From contig LSAX01000003.1 in the NCBI GenBank assembly GCA_001557505.1, positions 1,612,001 through 1,676,000 of the forward strand: DNA of 64,000 bases, given 5' to 3'. The translations under genes and the position numbers were made by a program. The notes under the pieces were generated by a model. The model saw only the letters and a list, made by a program, of their open reading frames with translations. It did no database searches and had not been told where the DNA came from. The stretch is from Reticulascus tulasneorum. Taxonomy: Eukaryota > Ascomycota > Sordariomycetes > Glomerellales > Reticulascaceae. This document shows, one piece after another, positions 1-11,927 of the stretch (the first letter of the stretch is position 1; each line of letters starts with the position of its first letter).

Positions 1-2502
1 TGGAGGGAGTATCTATCTGCACGATTTCATCGAGCAGAGATGGCTATCGTCGACAGTCGGTCGCGTGCTTTCGGTTGCGCGATTGGGAAAGATGAACCCG
101 GAAGAAAATTACAGAAGAATTGTCCTGCAAACGCCTCTCGAAAACGAACAACTCGTGGAGGTGCACGTGCAAACACCGGCAAAACATCGGATATCCGCCA
201 ATTAGACGGCTGTTTGTTTTGGTTGATTAGGTAAGGTAGTCACGTTCGGTAAGGTACCTTGCCTTACCTCTAATAATTAATTTGTCCGTAAATAGTCCGT
301 ACCGATGATTTTATCCCACCAGAGTTTACTGTAGATATTCGGTTTTGACTGGTTTGGAGAGCTTCATCTACCTATCTTACCTACCTCCCAATACTCCGCA
401 GCCACAGCGGAGGTCAAGAAATGAGCGTAAACGGGCCAAGAGCCTTTTTGGATTGGATGATTTATACCTTAGTTCCAACATCTCCACTGATTCGGCTGAA
501 GTAAACGGCCAGCATTTGCCTCGCCAGCAGCCGATGGGTTGAAAATGAACCTATTGTCATACTCTAGTCGTAGATTGTCCCCCACGCAGTACAGAATCTT
601 TACTCTCTCTCTACTAGGCAGTCGAAAGTTGAGGGCGGAAGTTAGGAGGTAGTCATATGGACACAAAGATGCAGAGGGCTGGGCCGAATATTCGATGTTC
701 GTTTGGTATCATGAAGACATACTTCTCCCGTTACATGCGATGCGACTGCGGAAGTTATGGTTGATATCCCTATGGTTCGCCCGCACAAACATCCCAGTCG
801 TGGCCCCAGGGGGTGGATATCCTACGTAGTAAGCGCATTACACACTTGACGTGATGTTTTCTTTGTGGTGCAGAACGGTTGCCCTGGGATTGCCAGTTGT
901 CGAAACGGTATTGGCAGCCTCGAGGATTGCCCGGCGGCCGCTCCCTTTCCGTGTCTTTTCCCTTGTGTCATACACATCTATGATGGAATCCAGAGAGTGT
1001 TGTCAAGACATTGGTATGTCTGCCCCTAGAGCAGTTGCACATATACACACCTGCAGTCCGTAAGGAGATATTGAATGACTGGTATCATCCAGACGGACAA
1101 ATATCTTGATCCAAACTGACGATTCTGCAGGATATCCCTATACGTTTGCAAGCAACCCGCCCAAGTGATGGACGAGGCTCCCCTTCACCACGCTGGTGCC
1201 GCAGCCTGTTGCTCTTGTTCGATGCGGCTACAATCGCCCCGAAATCCTTGTCGATTGATATTCTCCTACAAACGAAGAGGAGTCGAACTGGTTCCTGGGG
1301 TTTGAACGCTACGAATACACTACTCTACTTGCACTAGTGCAGCGGGACTACCCTTGGCCGCCTTTTAGTGGTGAACTCTGTTGGGAGCCTTGAGCCTAGG
1401 TAGTCATTAATCTGGGCGAAATTGATGTCATTGTCAGCGCACCCCCCATTTATGCAAAAAGGGGGTCGACTGCGCTGGAAACAGGCACCGCCAGTTTGGA
1501 ATGGGGAGCGAATGACACCCAGCACGGATTTACACATGACACTCATAACCCGTTTTGCCCTGGCGCACCTCATGATAGGGAAATGGGGAAACATGTATCT
1601 CCTGGGAGTGCCAAATGACAGCCACTAGAAGGGAGTCCGTCAGCAGAGACGCGAACGTGCTCATTTAACGAATGGATCGAGCAGATCATATGGTTCGTTT
1701 CGGTGGCTGTGCGACGCAATTTCGTTTTACTCTTGACCGAAAAAGGGGAGAGTCGCAAACATATCCTCAGTGTGCTCGCGACGTATTATTATTAGTGAGG
1801 GACCAAAGTGGATTTAACATTAGAGAGAAAGTGGAATGCCCCAGAACAGGAACAAGGGCCTCCCCATGCATGAGAAGCAATTCAGCCATTGCCATGCCTG
1901 CAACAGGGTCTAAAACAGGTCGTTATGCAGCTGTTGTGCAGATGTCCGTGGTGTGTGTCCAGATTGTCTGTCCCCCCCCCAGATCCTACACTGCAGCACT
2001 GCAGGTATTATCTCTCTACACAATAGCATCTCTGCACAATATTATTATTATTATTAACTTTATTATGCACTCATAATATTCCTAACCTGCTGGGAGAGGA
2101 CGCCACCTGCATATCTCGACATTTGGATCATCTGTGCGCCGTGCCACTGCCTGACTCTGCCTACACCTCACACACCCGTGGCCCGCATGAAGCTCCACAT
2201 TCTTCAGGCTCATCCGCCCCTTTCGATCTCGAGACCAGACGACGCCGATCGGCTCTGCAAATCCATGAAATAAAGGTCTCCCTTTGCTGCGTGCTTCTGT
2301 TTCGGCTTACTTGGTCTCTTTGTTACCACGTCTTTGCTCTACCTGCGTTGCCTACGAGACGAGACCTGCCTTTTCCAAGTCTTAGCTGCTGATCTTCCCC
2401 CATCCCATCCCCATCTCAGCACTTTTCATATCGGGGCTCAGAACCGATCCATAACCGTTGCATCATCTTCCGACATATCTTCATACGTTGTCAAAGAACA
2501 AG
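1..2502. other. Intergenic, no gene recognised
   Basis: No supported gene in 2.5 kb. The open frames here are short, mostly start at non-ATG codons, and lack coding character or splice signals. Visible details are a run of nine C at 1972-1980, an ATT microsatellite at 2041-2056, and increasingly pyrimidine-rich sequence from about 2300 to 2500 that probably is the promoter and 5' UTR of the gene starting at 2503. Confidence 0.6.
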
Positions 2503-3173
2503 ATGGCGAACATGACTGACGCGGAACTCGACCGAGATTGGAAGCCCAGTGGCCGCCGTCCACAATCGTACGTTGTCCCGCACCTCTCGCCGGGCTATCG
2601 GCGATGTGTAGTCTATCTACTAACCGAGATGCCTTCCAGGACGATTGCCCGCTCCTTCTCCCAGGAGCTTATGGATATCTTTCGCATCGAAAACAGCGTC
2701 GCCGACCTCGACGAGAAGCTCGACAAGCGGTTCGTACACCCTGCGATTCTCGGATCGCCCAGTGCATCAGTTGGAGAGGGGCACGTGGAAGATAAGAGCA
2801 CACATTGACAATAAGTAGGAAGCACACCGTCCAAACCCAGACGACCGAGCTCGAGCAGCTCGAGCAGCGCATTCGTGAGATGGAAGAGCGCCTCAAACGC
2901 AGCCAGACCGGAGGCTTCCAGCGACAAGGAATCCAGACTCAAGCAGCGGCCTCACGCTCTCAAGACGGCGCGCCCCCGCCGCCGCTACCCAAAGACCTGC
3001 CCGAAAAGTCCAGACAGCGACCACTCACGGCACGTCAGAACCAGCAGAACCATGCTCCCTCGTCGGCGAACATGCCGCCCACCCCAGTGGCCAGCGAAGG
3101 TGAATACGACCTGATTGACAAACAAGACCTAGACGACTCTCCTCCACCTCCTCCCCGCCACCCCCGCCGCTGA
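2503..3173 (+). CDS. Small coiled-coil protein, unknown function
   Basis: I do not recognise the family. The preferred model has three exons, 2503-2567, 2640-2729 and 2819-3173, giving 169 aa. Intron 1 (72 nt) has a GTACGT donor, a TACTAAC branch point and a TTCCAG acceptor. It is a multiple of three without a stop, so reading through it gives a 193-aa variant. Intron 2 (89 nt) joins CG to GAAGCAC and ends in AAGTAG. The protein has a charged N-terminus, then a heptad-like Glu/Leu/Lys segment (about residues 53-80) typical of a short coiled coil. A disordered Pro/Gln-rich tail ends in an acidic patch followed by a proline run and HPRR. The start is the first ATG of the frame after a CT-rich leader; a second ATG lies three codons later. 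It might be a subunit-type adaptor, but nothing shows its role. Confidence 0.65.
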
Positions 3174-4196
3174 ACACCCACCTGCTTGCCTACTTCCCCC
3201 CGACATGGAGAGACTGGATTGGACTGAATCATGTGCTGACTTGCTTTCTTTTTCTTTGCAAGACGGTGATCGCGAGCGGGAATAATCTGTAATCTACACC
3301 GCCTCAATGGTGGCCGCATCTGTCCACGTCGAAAGTGTGTCCGGCACAATTACCACAGCTCCATGGCCATCCACTTTGGCGGGTATGGTGTCGAAACCCC
3401 AGCGATATACAGCTTGTGGCCTTGACCCTTGCGGTTGCATTGGATTATGGGGGAAATACGACGGAGCATATAGGAGATTGCGCGCCAAGCTTGCTCCCAG
3501 CCGAACCACACACGGCCATGACGGAAACTCATTCGCTAGACGATCTTTTTCCCAGGCGTTAAAGAGGCATCGACCATGTTTTTGTTTATTGGTTTTAATT
3601 TCACGATACTTGGTCTTTCGCTACCAATCCGAGGGGTGTTAATGCTAGTAAGGCATCGTTTTTGTATTTTGATGCGGAGTATTGGATGATGGGGATTTGT
3701 GTGAGAGGATGATCTGCAAACCCTCCGGATGCGTCCGGGATTGGGCCTAGTGCGACTGTGTACATATAGGGCATGGCAGTGGTAATGCATCGATATTGTT
3801 CATTTCTAACCTGCCCCAACAATGACGATGTTTGCAAATGGTGGATAGCACTTGATGTTCAGCGCGAGTGTCAGTGCCATACGAAGAATGACTGAGAGCA
3901 GGGAGCGGCCAAGTGGCCCGGATTGCGAGTCTCCTCTAACCCCCATCTGACGAAAAGTCATCAGATCTACCTGAACCCCAATACCATCATGCCGCTTTGG
4001 CAAAACAATCTATCCCGAGATCCGAAGTCTGCACGTCGGCGCGGGAAAACGAAATCGGATCGGATCGTCCCTCCACCGCAGGCATGCCGACAGCAGCGCC
4101 GTCTCTCGCCTCAGCCCCTTAAAACACCACTTTCCGCGACCATCAAACTTTTCGCTTGCCCACTCCGTCAAGTAAAAGTATATTTGCTGGCGCCGG
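3174..4196. other. Intergenic, convergent 3' flanks
   Basis: This stretch lies between the 3' ends of the coiled-coil gene (+) and the aspartic protease (-). It contains a T-rich tract at about 3241-3260, a likely 3' UTR, and otherwise nothing I can name. The small frames on both strands lack coding features. Confidence 0.6.
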
Positions 4197-5617
4197 CTAG
4201 GGCAGATTCTTGTTCGCGAAGCCAATCTGGTTCGTGTCCAGATTGATGGCCACGAACTGGCTCTTAATCAAGATACTCCCCAGGATCGCGTTCGGGAAGC
4301 CCTTGCTGCTCTGGATTGCCCCCCAGCACGTCTCCTCGTCGCCCGAGATGGGTCCGTAGTTGAGGTACTTGGCCGGCACAGTCCCTTGGTAGCCACTATC
4401 GATCCAGAACTGGAAATCGGGGATCCCTTTCGCGAGGCTGCAGGGAAACACCCAGCCGTTGTATGCGGGGTCGAATCGCGACTCCGGCACGCTGCTCCAG
4501 TACGCGCCGACGATGGGGCCGGGCAGCAGGATGAGTGTCGTGCCCGTGTCGATGGTGGCGGAGAAGTCGTAGATCCACCAGACGTCCTTGTCCATGCCCG
4601 ACATGCGGAAGTGCGTGATTCTGATGTTCCAGTACTCGCTTGCGGCGTCGCTGTTGCCCCAGGTGAGATCGCCCACGTAGCGCTTCTGGTCGAGGTGCCC
4701 GAACCCGAAGGCCCCGCCCGTCACGTTGGCGCGCAGGTCAATGGTCATGTACGGCTGCGCGAGTATGGGTTTGACGCGCTGGAGGAAGGTGGGCATCGGC
4801 GGGGAGATCTTGTTGGGGCGAGATTTGGCGAGGCCCATGACACCCGAGAGCATGGGGTCATTGGCGAATCGAGCAGGGACAGTGACAGCGCATTCGAGGG
4901 TCATGTTTGGGATGACGAGACTGTACCCGAGGCGGACTTGGTCGAGGTACACTTTTCCTGAGGCGCGAGAACCGTCTCCTGGGCCGGGTTAGTTGTGCTG
5001 AGGGGGATCCAGGAGTGGATCATACCGTATTGGACTGTCCATTGGCCATTTTCGAGTTCGCGAGCTGTCTCGGAGTTTCGAGGATCGTAGTCTGGTGCTC
5101 GCCCACCTTTGGGCGCAACACCTTCATAAACAGTTCCGGAGAACTGCATCCATCTAGTGAAGTCAGTCACAGCCTGGTACAGCAGGGGGGAGACTCACAA
5201 GTCAGAGGATCCGGTGTCTAGGACCAGGTACACATCCTGATCCGGCCGCCCGACTTGGAGACTCGTAATGTACAGCCAGTCATTATCCAAGGGCGTGGCG
5301 TTGGTGTCGCAACCTACCGTCAGTCAGGGCAAAGAAGCTCATGATGACAGGATCAACTCACATGGAGGAGCTGCGGCAGCCAAGTTAGAAGTCGCTAGCT
5401 GCACGAGCGGCTTGTCGATCTCCACGCCCCATTTTGCATGCGCTGCTGCGAGCGCTCCGGGTCCGTTCGGGGTGCGGTACTGGATGTCTTCGATGCCGAT
5501 GCTGGCGATGCCGCCTGCTGCTTCGACCTCTTCCGGGGTCGGGACTGCGTACGCAATGGCTGCGAGGCCGAGGACGAGGCAGATGAATGGCAGGAAAGCC
5601 ATACTTGGTGATTTCAT
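4197..5617 (-). CDS. Secreted pepsin-like aspartic protease (family A1)
   Basis: Endopeptidase that should be secreted or sent to the vacuole. Four exons: 5617-5362, 5313-5199, 5153-5026 and 4978-4197, 426 aa, all junctions in frame. The N-terminus (MKSPSMAFLPF...) is a hydrophobic signal peptide ending near AYA, about residue 24, followed by a propeptide-like stretch. The first catalytic motif VLDTGSSDL is split by intron 2. The flap motif YGDGS is rebuilt across intron 3, and the second catalytic motif is ATIDTGTT. The C-terminus FVAINLDTNQIGFA is typical of the fold. The length fits fungal A1 enzymes. There is no Ser/Thr-rich tail or C-terminal hydrophobic segment, so a GPI anchor is unlikely. 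Two cysteines adjoin the first splice junction (PCCD), so that acceptor could be a few bases off. Substrate and pH optimum cannot be read from sequence. Confidence 0.93.
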
Positions 5618-6558
5618 TGCCAGATCTGGGAACTTGCAGGTTGGCGTTTCTTGGGGTGGTGGGAGATCGACGGATGGGTAATTGCCTGAAAGGGGGACCT
5701 CAGGCTGAAGAGGACGACGGTAAGTGGTGGAGGAAACGGAAGCTTAGGTGAGAGGAACGGGCAAGAAACGAGAGTAATTGTTTGTCATGCGAACTTGTGC
5801 AATTGGACGAGTCCGCGGTGTATCTCTTATATCACCAGCCAACGAGCATGGGAGCGATTGATTCTGACCCAGGAGACTGCACCAACATTCCAGCCCATGC
5901 CGATCGTTCGTATTTTATACCCAACATAACCCCAATCTCCTCAACCAACGAGCCCGCTGCTCACAGCCTGAGATCCTCGATTTTTTTGTTTGGTTCCCTG
6001 TGTGATCCCAACAAGTTTGCTCCGTCCCTGTGGCACGTTCCCTTGTCCTCTTCATAGCCACCCCCGAGTTACGAGGCGCCTGCATGTGGCCGCTGTGTCC
6101 AACTGCCTTTCAATTGTGGACAAACAGTATTTCTCCGAAGTCGGGAAGTTAGACCGCATTGTTTCATACTCGCTAGTACATCCCCCGCTGAGATTCGTAG
6201 CTTCGTAGACGTGGCTGTGACCGCTGACGACGAGGTCGCCATATCTCTACATACTCCATCCTACTATATCACAATGCGGCTGCCGCGTAGTTTGACTGGC
6301 TGCGGGAAGCTGCATAGGCGATCAGATTGATCTGACAGGGCACGACGTGCATGTGGCCGCAAGGCACCAGGGTATGCGTGCAGGCAATCTACGATATGTC
6401 ATGTGTCATCTATATAGCTTCTGCAGCAATGTCAGTGCAACCGCACCAGCAGCATCATCAGTACCTCACACGGTCGCATCAAATTATCCACTGGCCATCT
6501 TGGAATTTGAACTTCAAAATTCATCTATAGTCTTCATGCAGAACTCTAAAGAATATCA
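5618..6558. other. Intergenic, upstream of the protease
   Basis: Probable promoter of the minus-strand protease and 3' flank of LHS1. No coding frame with support and no repeat that I recognise. Confidence 0.6.
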
Positions 6559-9500
6559 TTACAACTCATCATGCGGTATCTCCTCCTTGTTGTCGTTATT
6601 CAACTTGAGTTTCTTGATCAACTCCTCAAGCTCCTCTTCCGACGGCATCTTGCCATCAGCACCGAACTTGATATAACTGTCGCCATCCTTTAGGTTAACC
6701 GTTTGCTCCGCTGGGTCACCATCTGCCTTGACAGTAGCCCCGGCTTTGATAGTGGCACTCGGCTTCTTGGGCTTCTTGGCCTTTGCACCACCACCAGCTT
6801 TCTTGCCTTTTTTCTCGAATTGATTCACACCCTTCATGGCAAGGTCCATCCCTGCCTTGTCCAGCTTGTCTCGCTTAGCTTTGAGATCTTTGACAAGAAG
6901 AACAGGATCAGCAGTAGGCGGTAGTGCATCCTGCTTCTTTTCCAGTTCCGTCAGCCATTTGGTCAGCGACTGGTGCAAATCGTCCACTTCTTTGAGATCT
7001 TCCCGTTTGTACAAAGGTGGCACAGGACCGCGTTCCTTCACCACATCCTCCATTTGCCGTTCGGTAGTGGTTGAAGCAGACTCTTCGTCTTCTAGGTCGG
7101 CAAAGTCCCCGCTGGGCGACTCCGTGGGCGCCTCGGTGACGGTGCTCGAAGACTCAGACGTAGCCGAGGCAGATGCGGACGCTGACAAATGCCAATCGTC
7201 ATATTCATCGAGTTGCTTTCTGATGGTGCCGAGAAATTCAGTAGTCTGCTTCAGCGCATCCTTCAACCCAGTAATGAGTTCGGGTCGCTTCGCGGCCTCG
7301 TCGATCCTCTTCTGGATTGGCTCAACAATATCCAGGAGCCCCTTATGCTTCTTCTTAAGGTCTTCTTTTGACGCGTCCGCGCCCTCGCCATAAAGCCATT
7401 CGCTTGCCTCGGCAGCCTTCTTCTCCAGTGTTGCACGCTCTTTGGCAGTCGAGGCGGCAATAAATGGCTCGCTCTCGAGCAGATCGCGGATCTTGTATGT
7501 GTACCCTTCCAGCTGGTTCAAAGCTTCTTCTCTTTGCCGTCGAGACTTATCAGAAGCTTCGAAAGCCTTGAGTCTGTCTTTGGACTTCTTCAGCTCGTCC
7601 TTTGATAATTCCTGGATACCAGCCTTTTCGGCCGTGAACTCGACTGGCACAACGACGAGCTGCTTTTTCTTGGTGACTTCCTTGGCTTCGGCACTAGCCT
7701 CCGCTGAATCTGTTGACGTGGATGAAGTCGACTTCGTGTCAGTCGTATCTGTGGTCGACGTGGTGGTCGTTGACGACTCTGCTTCCTCGGTCGACGATGA
7801 ATCGGCCTCGTCAGACTCTTCGCCATCCAAGGGCTTCTGTTCCTTCTTTCCGAATCCAAAGAGGTTCTTAACACCATCAACGAATGTCTCCTTCTCTGGT
7901 TCCTCAGACTCGCATTCAACGGTAGCCTTGGAGATTTCAACTTCTCCGTTCTCGCTGCTGAGCTTGACGCCAACCTTGAACAGGATGTCGCTATCGGCGC
8001 AGTTGTATTTTTCCTTGAGCAAAGCAACTGTGGCTGTTAGGTTGTTGAATGTCAGGACCTTGGTGTCCTTCTCCTCGGACCCAACTTGCTGATAGAAGGT
8101 GACGGCGAAATCCTCATGATTGGTGAATGTGACCTCTTTCGGCGCAGCGCCTTGAGGAGAAATAGCAGTCCATAATCTCTGGTGCTGGAGTTTTGCCTTG
8201 TTGTTTGTCCATTTCACACCGGAAGCATACGCTGATCCTTCTGATATCCTGATCTCCTTAACTCGGAAGCTAGGACTAAGCTCAGCGGCTCTGAAGCCAG
8301 CACCAAACACGGCGGCTTCGTCAGAGTTGACGTTGGTACGGATCTTGTCTGCGGAGCCAATAATTTGTTGCAACTGCTTCTGGACGAAGGGGGTTCGGGA
8401 GGCGCCGCCATGTAGAATCACTGAGGTTAAGTCGGAAATCTCAAGCTGGGCCAACTTCAAGACGTCTTGGACAACCACGCCGACTCCACCAGCGTGTGCC
8501 TCGACCATCTTTTCGAAGTCGTCTCTGCTAAGCTTATACTTGAAATCGACATCCTCATAGAGGCCCTCGAAGCTGGACTGGACATTGGAGTTGGCGCTAA
8601 GGATATGCCTTAGTCGCTCTGCTTCCTTGGAGAGCTTGGCGATGGCTCGGCCGTGAGCCTTCACGCCCTCGGTTTGGGCAGAAACCTTCTTGCCGGCCTT
8701 GGACTCGACGAACTGAGCAACCATGTCGTCTACAATAAGAGCGTTTAGGCTGTCGCCTCCAAGGATTCTGTTCCATGCAGTGCCAAGGACCTGCACCTCC
8801 TGGACGGTCTTGTTGAACTTGCCAACATCCTTTACCGTTCTGCTCTGGAACTTCATGATTGTGGCCTTGGTTGAACCGGCACCCATGTCGAAGACCATAT
8901 GATATTCTGGCTTGGCGCCTTCGCTGAGGTTTGGAAACTGTCTCGTGGTGGCATAGTTCAATCCGACAGCCAAGCCGTCGCTGATGAGGCTAAGAACCTT
9001 TAGGCCGGCCAGGTCTGCGGCCAATTGGAGAGCTCGCTTTTCCTCTATGGTGAAATAGGGAGGCACCGTCAGAACCAAGGATCTAACGGTGGTTCCGGGT
9101 CCAGCCGCAGCTTCTGCGTTGCGCTGGATGCTCTGTAACTGCATGGCGAGTAATTCTTCCACCGTCCAGGCTTCCTCTTCGGCAACGAATGCCTTGCTCT
9201 TGAACGCGGCCGTGCCTCGAACTTTGGACTCCTCCAACTGTAGCCCGGGGTGTCGAGCGGCATATTCTTGGACAATGGAGTCGTCGATGGGCAGGCCTAG
9301 TAGCGTCTTGAGGTTCGGATAGACATCGCTGGGGAATCTGGCTGCGACTGCCATTGCGTCGGAGCCGTAGAGTCTTTCGGGGTATTCGCCAGCCTTTGGG
9401 CCATTTTGGAGAGGCTTGAATGTAACGGCTGAAGCTTCTTTTCGTCGCGAGTCCTTGGTGAGGACGATTTCAAGCGGGATGCCAGGCTTGACAAGCGCTG

Positions 9501-9621
9501 CTTTTATGTACTCGGTCCCCAAATCGACACCAAGAACAGCCGACACCGCGAAGACATTGGCCGAGAAGAAGAAGACGCAACCGAGGAAGATAGCCAGCGG
9601 CGAAAATGCTCGGGTTGGCAT
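6559..9621 (-). CDS. LHS1: ER-lumen Hsp70-like chaperone Lhs1/GRP170
   Basis: Large Hsp110/GRP170-class chaperone of the ER lumen. In yeast the family acts as nucleotide-exchange factor for BiP/Kar2 and helps translocation and folding. Intronless, 1020 aa from the ATG at 9621. That start opens a clear signal peptide (MPTRAFSPLAIFLGCVFF...), whereas the frame upstream lacks signal-peptide character. The Hsp70 ATPase signature VLGVDLGTEYIKAALV follows directly, then the nucleotide-binding domain (GAGSTKAT, ILHGGASRTPFVQ). Next comes a beta domain interrupted by an acidic Ser/Thr-rich loop (about residues 600-680). A long charged helical domain follows, with a second low-complexity Ser/Thr segment and a Lys-rich stretch near the end. 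The last four residues are HDEL, the ER retrieval signal. It diverges from the SDR gene at 10602 with 980 bp between start codons. Induction by the unfolded protein response is expected for the family, but I did not find a convincing element. Confidence 0.93.
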   Translation of the reverse strand: MPTRAFSPLAIFLGCVFFFSANVFAVSAVLGVDLGTEYIKAALVKPGIPLEIVLTKDSRRKEASAVTFKPLQNGPKAGEYPERLYGSDAMAVAARFPSDVYPNLKTLLGLPIDDSIVQEYAARHPGLQLEESKVRGTAAFKSKAFVAEEEAWTVEELLAMQLQSIQRNAEAAAGPGTTVRSLVLTVPPYFTIEEKRALQLAADLAGLKVLSLISDGLAVGLNYATTRQFPNLSEGAKPEYHMVFDMGAGSTKATIMKFQSRTVKDVGKFNKTVQEVQVLGTAWNRILGGDSLNALIVDDMVAQFVESKAGKKVSAQTEGVKAHGRAIAKLSKEAERLRHILSANSNVQSSFEGLYEDVDFKYKLSRDDFEKMVEAHAGGVGVVVQDVLKLAQLEISDLTSVILHGGASRTPFVQKQLQQIIGSADKIRTNVNSDEAAVFGAGFRAAELSPSFRVKEIRISEGSAYASGVKWTNNKAKLQHQRLWTAISPQGAAPKEVTFTNHEDFAVTFYQQVGSEEKDTKVLTFNNLTATVALLKEKYNCADSDILFKVGVKLSSENGEVEISKATVECESEEPEKETFVDGVKNLFGFGKKEQKPLDGEESDEADSSSTEEAESSTTTTSTTDTTDTKSTSSTSTDSAEASAEAKEVTKKKQLVVVPVEFTAEKAGIQELSKDELKKSKDRLKAFEASDKSRRQREEALNQLEGYTYKIRDLLESEPFIAASTAKERATLEKKAAEASEWLYGEGADASKEDLKKKHKGLLDIVEPIQKRIDEAAKRPELITGLKDALKQTTEFLGTIRKQLDEYDDWHLSASASASATSESSSTVTEAPTESPSGDFADLEDEESASTTTERQMEDVVKERGPVPPLYKREDLKEVDDLHQSLTKWLTELEKKQDALPPTADPVLLVKDLKAKRDKLDKAGMDLAMKGVNQFEKKGKKAGGGAKAKKPKKPSATIKAGATVKADGDPAEQTVNLKDGDSYIKFGADGKMPSEEELEELIKKLKLNNDNKEEIPHDEL

Positions 9622-10601
9622 TGTTGTGGGGGAGGGTTGTGGCGCTCGAGTTGCTCGAGACGCTCGAAAAGCGAATAAGGGGAGGGGGGAATATCTATCT
9701 AGAAAACAAATGCGCCGCAGATGATTCAATACAAAATGAGTGAAGAGGGGAGGGGAAATAGAATGGGGGAGGAGTCAGGTCAACGACTTGGGAGATATCG
9801 AGGGTACGAACCGCAAACGTGATCAAGACATGAAAGTGTCCTCAAGCTCCGACCACGACTACCTTACCACCTTGCTTAGGATTAACGTGTCATCTTCCAA
9901 AAATTGAAGCTTCGTCCCCTAGATGTGTGGCTGAGCCCTCCGATAAGCCCCTGATTGGCGCGATAACAGTAAGATCCCCGGAAGCGCTAGTTATTCCGCT
10001 ATTTGAGGAGGTCACCAGCCACGTTTTGTGGCCGCTATTCGGGGGCGTCTCCACCGCAGTAATTCGCTGCAACCGTATGCGCTGACGGGCCAGTGTGCAT
10101 GGCATTACACTCCCTAGTAAGGTACCCAGAGTTAACAGACAGCCTCATGTACGTTCTGACGAGTACAATGATTCTAGTATCGTTATAGCACGGACTTGCA
10201 ACCATATGATCATACCGTAGCCGTTTTCGTGTGTGATAAATCATGCCCAGCTCTACAATTGGGATCAGAGAGGACCCAACTGTGTTATTGACAAGTTGTA
10301 CATCTCCTTCTCGTACCTAAGCTAAATACCATCACCAGTCAAAATCCTCACTGCTGGGATCCCATCACTCGTTGAGACTAACGCTCCATGAAATGAAGTA
10401 TTCTGATACTCCGGTGTTATCTAATGGGTGAGCAACAAGCGGGGTACATCCAGGAGTTAGTGTGGAGCTTCGATGCGTCCTCATCGTTTCCCATTGGAAT
10501 CATCTTAGCCTCTGCATCTCATAACGGATCTCACTTTCGTTCTGAAGAGCACTGAACCATAAGGTCTTGAGGCCCGCGGATTCGACTTCTTCCCAGCTAC
10601 C
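9622..10601. promoter_or_regulatory. Divergent promoter region LHS1 / SDR
   Basis: 980 bp between two divergent start codons. It must hold both promoters. I see no TATA box at a convincing position and no exact unfolded-protein-response element, and no coding frame with support. Confidence 0.5.
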
Positions 10602-11437
10602 ATGCGGAGTGTTGATAATGAGATCAGGGGCAAACTGGCTCTGGTGACTGGTGCATCGGGAGGGTAAGTGACGTGTCAAATTCAAGCTTCCTCTATCCAG
10701 ATCGTCTTACAATCATAAGTATCGGTGGAGCTTGTGCCAAGGAGCTCTATGCCCAAGGCGCTCGCCTAGCCCTGACATTCACCACCAACTCTCTTAACAT
10801 TGAGAAACTGTTACAAGAGCTCAAAACAACAGACGGGCCAACCGTCACGACCCATAAAGTGGATGTGTCCTCGGCCAAAGACGTCGAGGAACTCTTCCAC
10901 GCCATCAAGGCACATCATAACCAAGATGGCCCAGACATCCTCGTCTCGAATGCTGGAACAGGAGGGTTTGGGAACAAGGCCAATCCCAACATCGAGAATA
11001 TTACCCTCGAAGAGTTCGACTACACAATCTCTATCAACCTCCGTGCTTCCTTCCTCCTCTGCAAGCTTGTCATCCCCTACATGAAGGCCCAGAGCTGGGG
11101 CCGCATTATCTTTGTGTCATCGATCTCGGGCATCGGAGGCGGTATCAATGGCTGCCATTATGCCGCCAGCAAGGCTGGCCTGACAGGGATGATGAAGAAT
11201 CTGGCTACTAAGCATGCGAAAGACGGGATCACGGTCAACGATGTTGCTCCTGCCATGATTGGAGAAACAGGCATGATTCCGGACGAGAAGAAGGTTGAAG
11301 GAACGCCCGGAGATGTGAAAAATATCCCAGTGGGCAGACTTGGAACACCTCTCGAGTGTGCGAACGTGGTACTGATGTTCTGTAAGACGGGTTATATGAC
11401 TGGCCAGAGCGTTCTGCTTAGTGGGGGACTCAAGTAG
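10602..11437 (+). CDS. Short-chain dehydrogenase/reductase (classical SDR)
   Basis: NAD(P)-dependent oxidoreductase of the classical SDR family, closest in look to 3-oxoacyl-ACP reductase (FabG)-like enzymes. Two exons, 10602-10663 and 10720-11437, 259 aa. The 56-nt intron (GTAAGT...ATAAG) falls inside the cofactor motif and restores TGASGGIG at residues 16-23, which strongly supports the model. Other SDR landmarks are NAG at about 98-100, catalytic Ser near 154-155, and Y168-x3-K172 in HYAASK. The C-terminus (GYMTGQSVLLSGG) matches the usual substrate-loop ending. There is no signal peptide or membrane segment, so it is probably cytosolic. Substrate is unknown. It sits alone between LHS1 and the 2EXR gene and is not obviously part of a cluster. 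Confidence 0.92.
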
Positions 11438-11927
11438 ACCCGGGATTTCATATATCATGAGGCGGTTCTATCTTTGGTAGTATTGTGCAGCATTTGTAAT
11501 CCCAGTACGGATGGATCTGGTTCCCTCGCAAATCCGTCTAGAAAGATGCCTCCTTCACTGGGTAATTTTGTCGAGCTGGGCCACACAATGGAGCTGATGG
11601 CCTACATTGTGCTGATATTTGCGCAGTTGTACAGACTGTTACGAGATTACTACTTCGAAGTAACTCGTATATCCCGCAGCAGAAATAATCTCACACATCA
11701 AATAGGCATCAAAATCTCCAAATGAAAACCAGCATCAAGGCCTAAAACGCCGTGTGAAATTGCCAAATGTGTTCAACATACTCTGTGATAACCATGTGTG
11801 CATCGATTGCGGTGATATGCAACTAGGCGATATATGAAACTCACCTTATCTCTCCACAATTCAGAGGTGAGTTGTTGGACTACTTACATTACATTGCTTC
11901 ATGACTTCCTTGCGATATCACACCACA
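11438..11927. other. Intergenic between SDR and 2EXR genes
   Basis: 490 bp of sequence between two plus-strand genes: 3' flank of the SDR and promoter of the next gene. No additional feature seen. Confidence 0.6.

Noticed and set aside
1672..2076. 134-codon open frame ending in an Ile run
   Set aside because: The Ile run is the translation of the ATT microsatellite, and no coding features precede it.
4386..4961. 191-codon open frame antisense to the aspartic protease
   Set aside because: It is a mirror of GC-rich codon usage in the protease exon. The product is rich in Ala/Arg/Val/Glu without domains, and the sense gene is certain.
7442..8092. 216-codon Ser-rich open frame antisense to LHS1
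   Set aside because: Composition shadow of the charged helical domain of a certain chaperone gene.
9622..9729. N-terminal 36-codon extension of LHS1
   Set aside because: It would place an Arg-rich segment before the signal peptide; the ATG at 9621 gives a normal ER signal.
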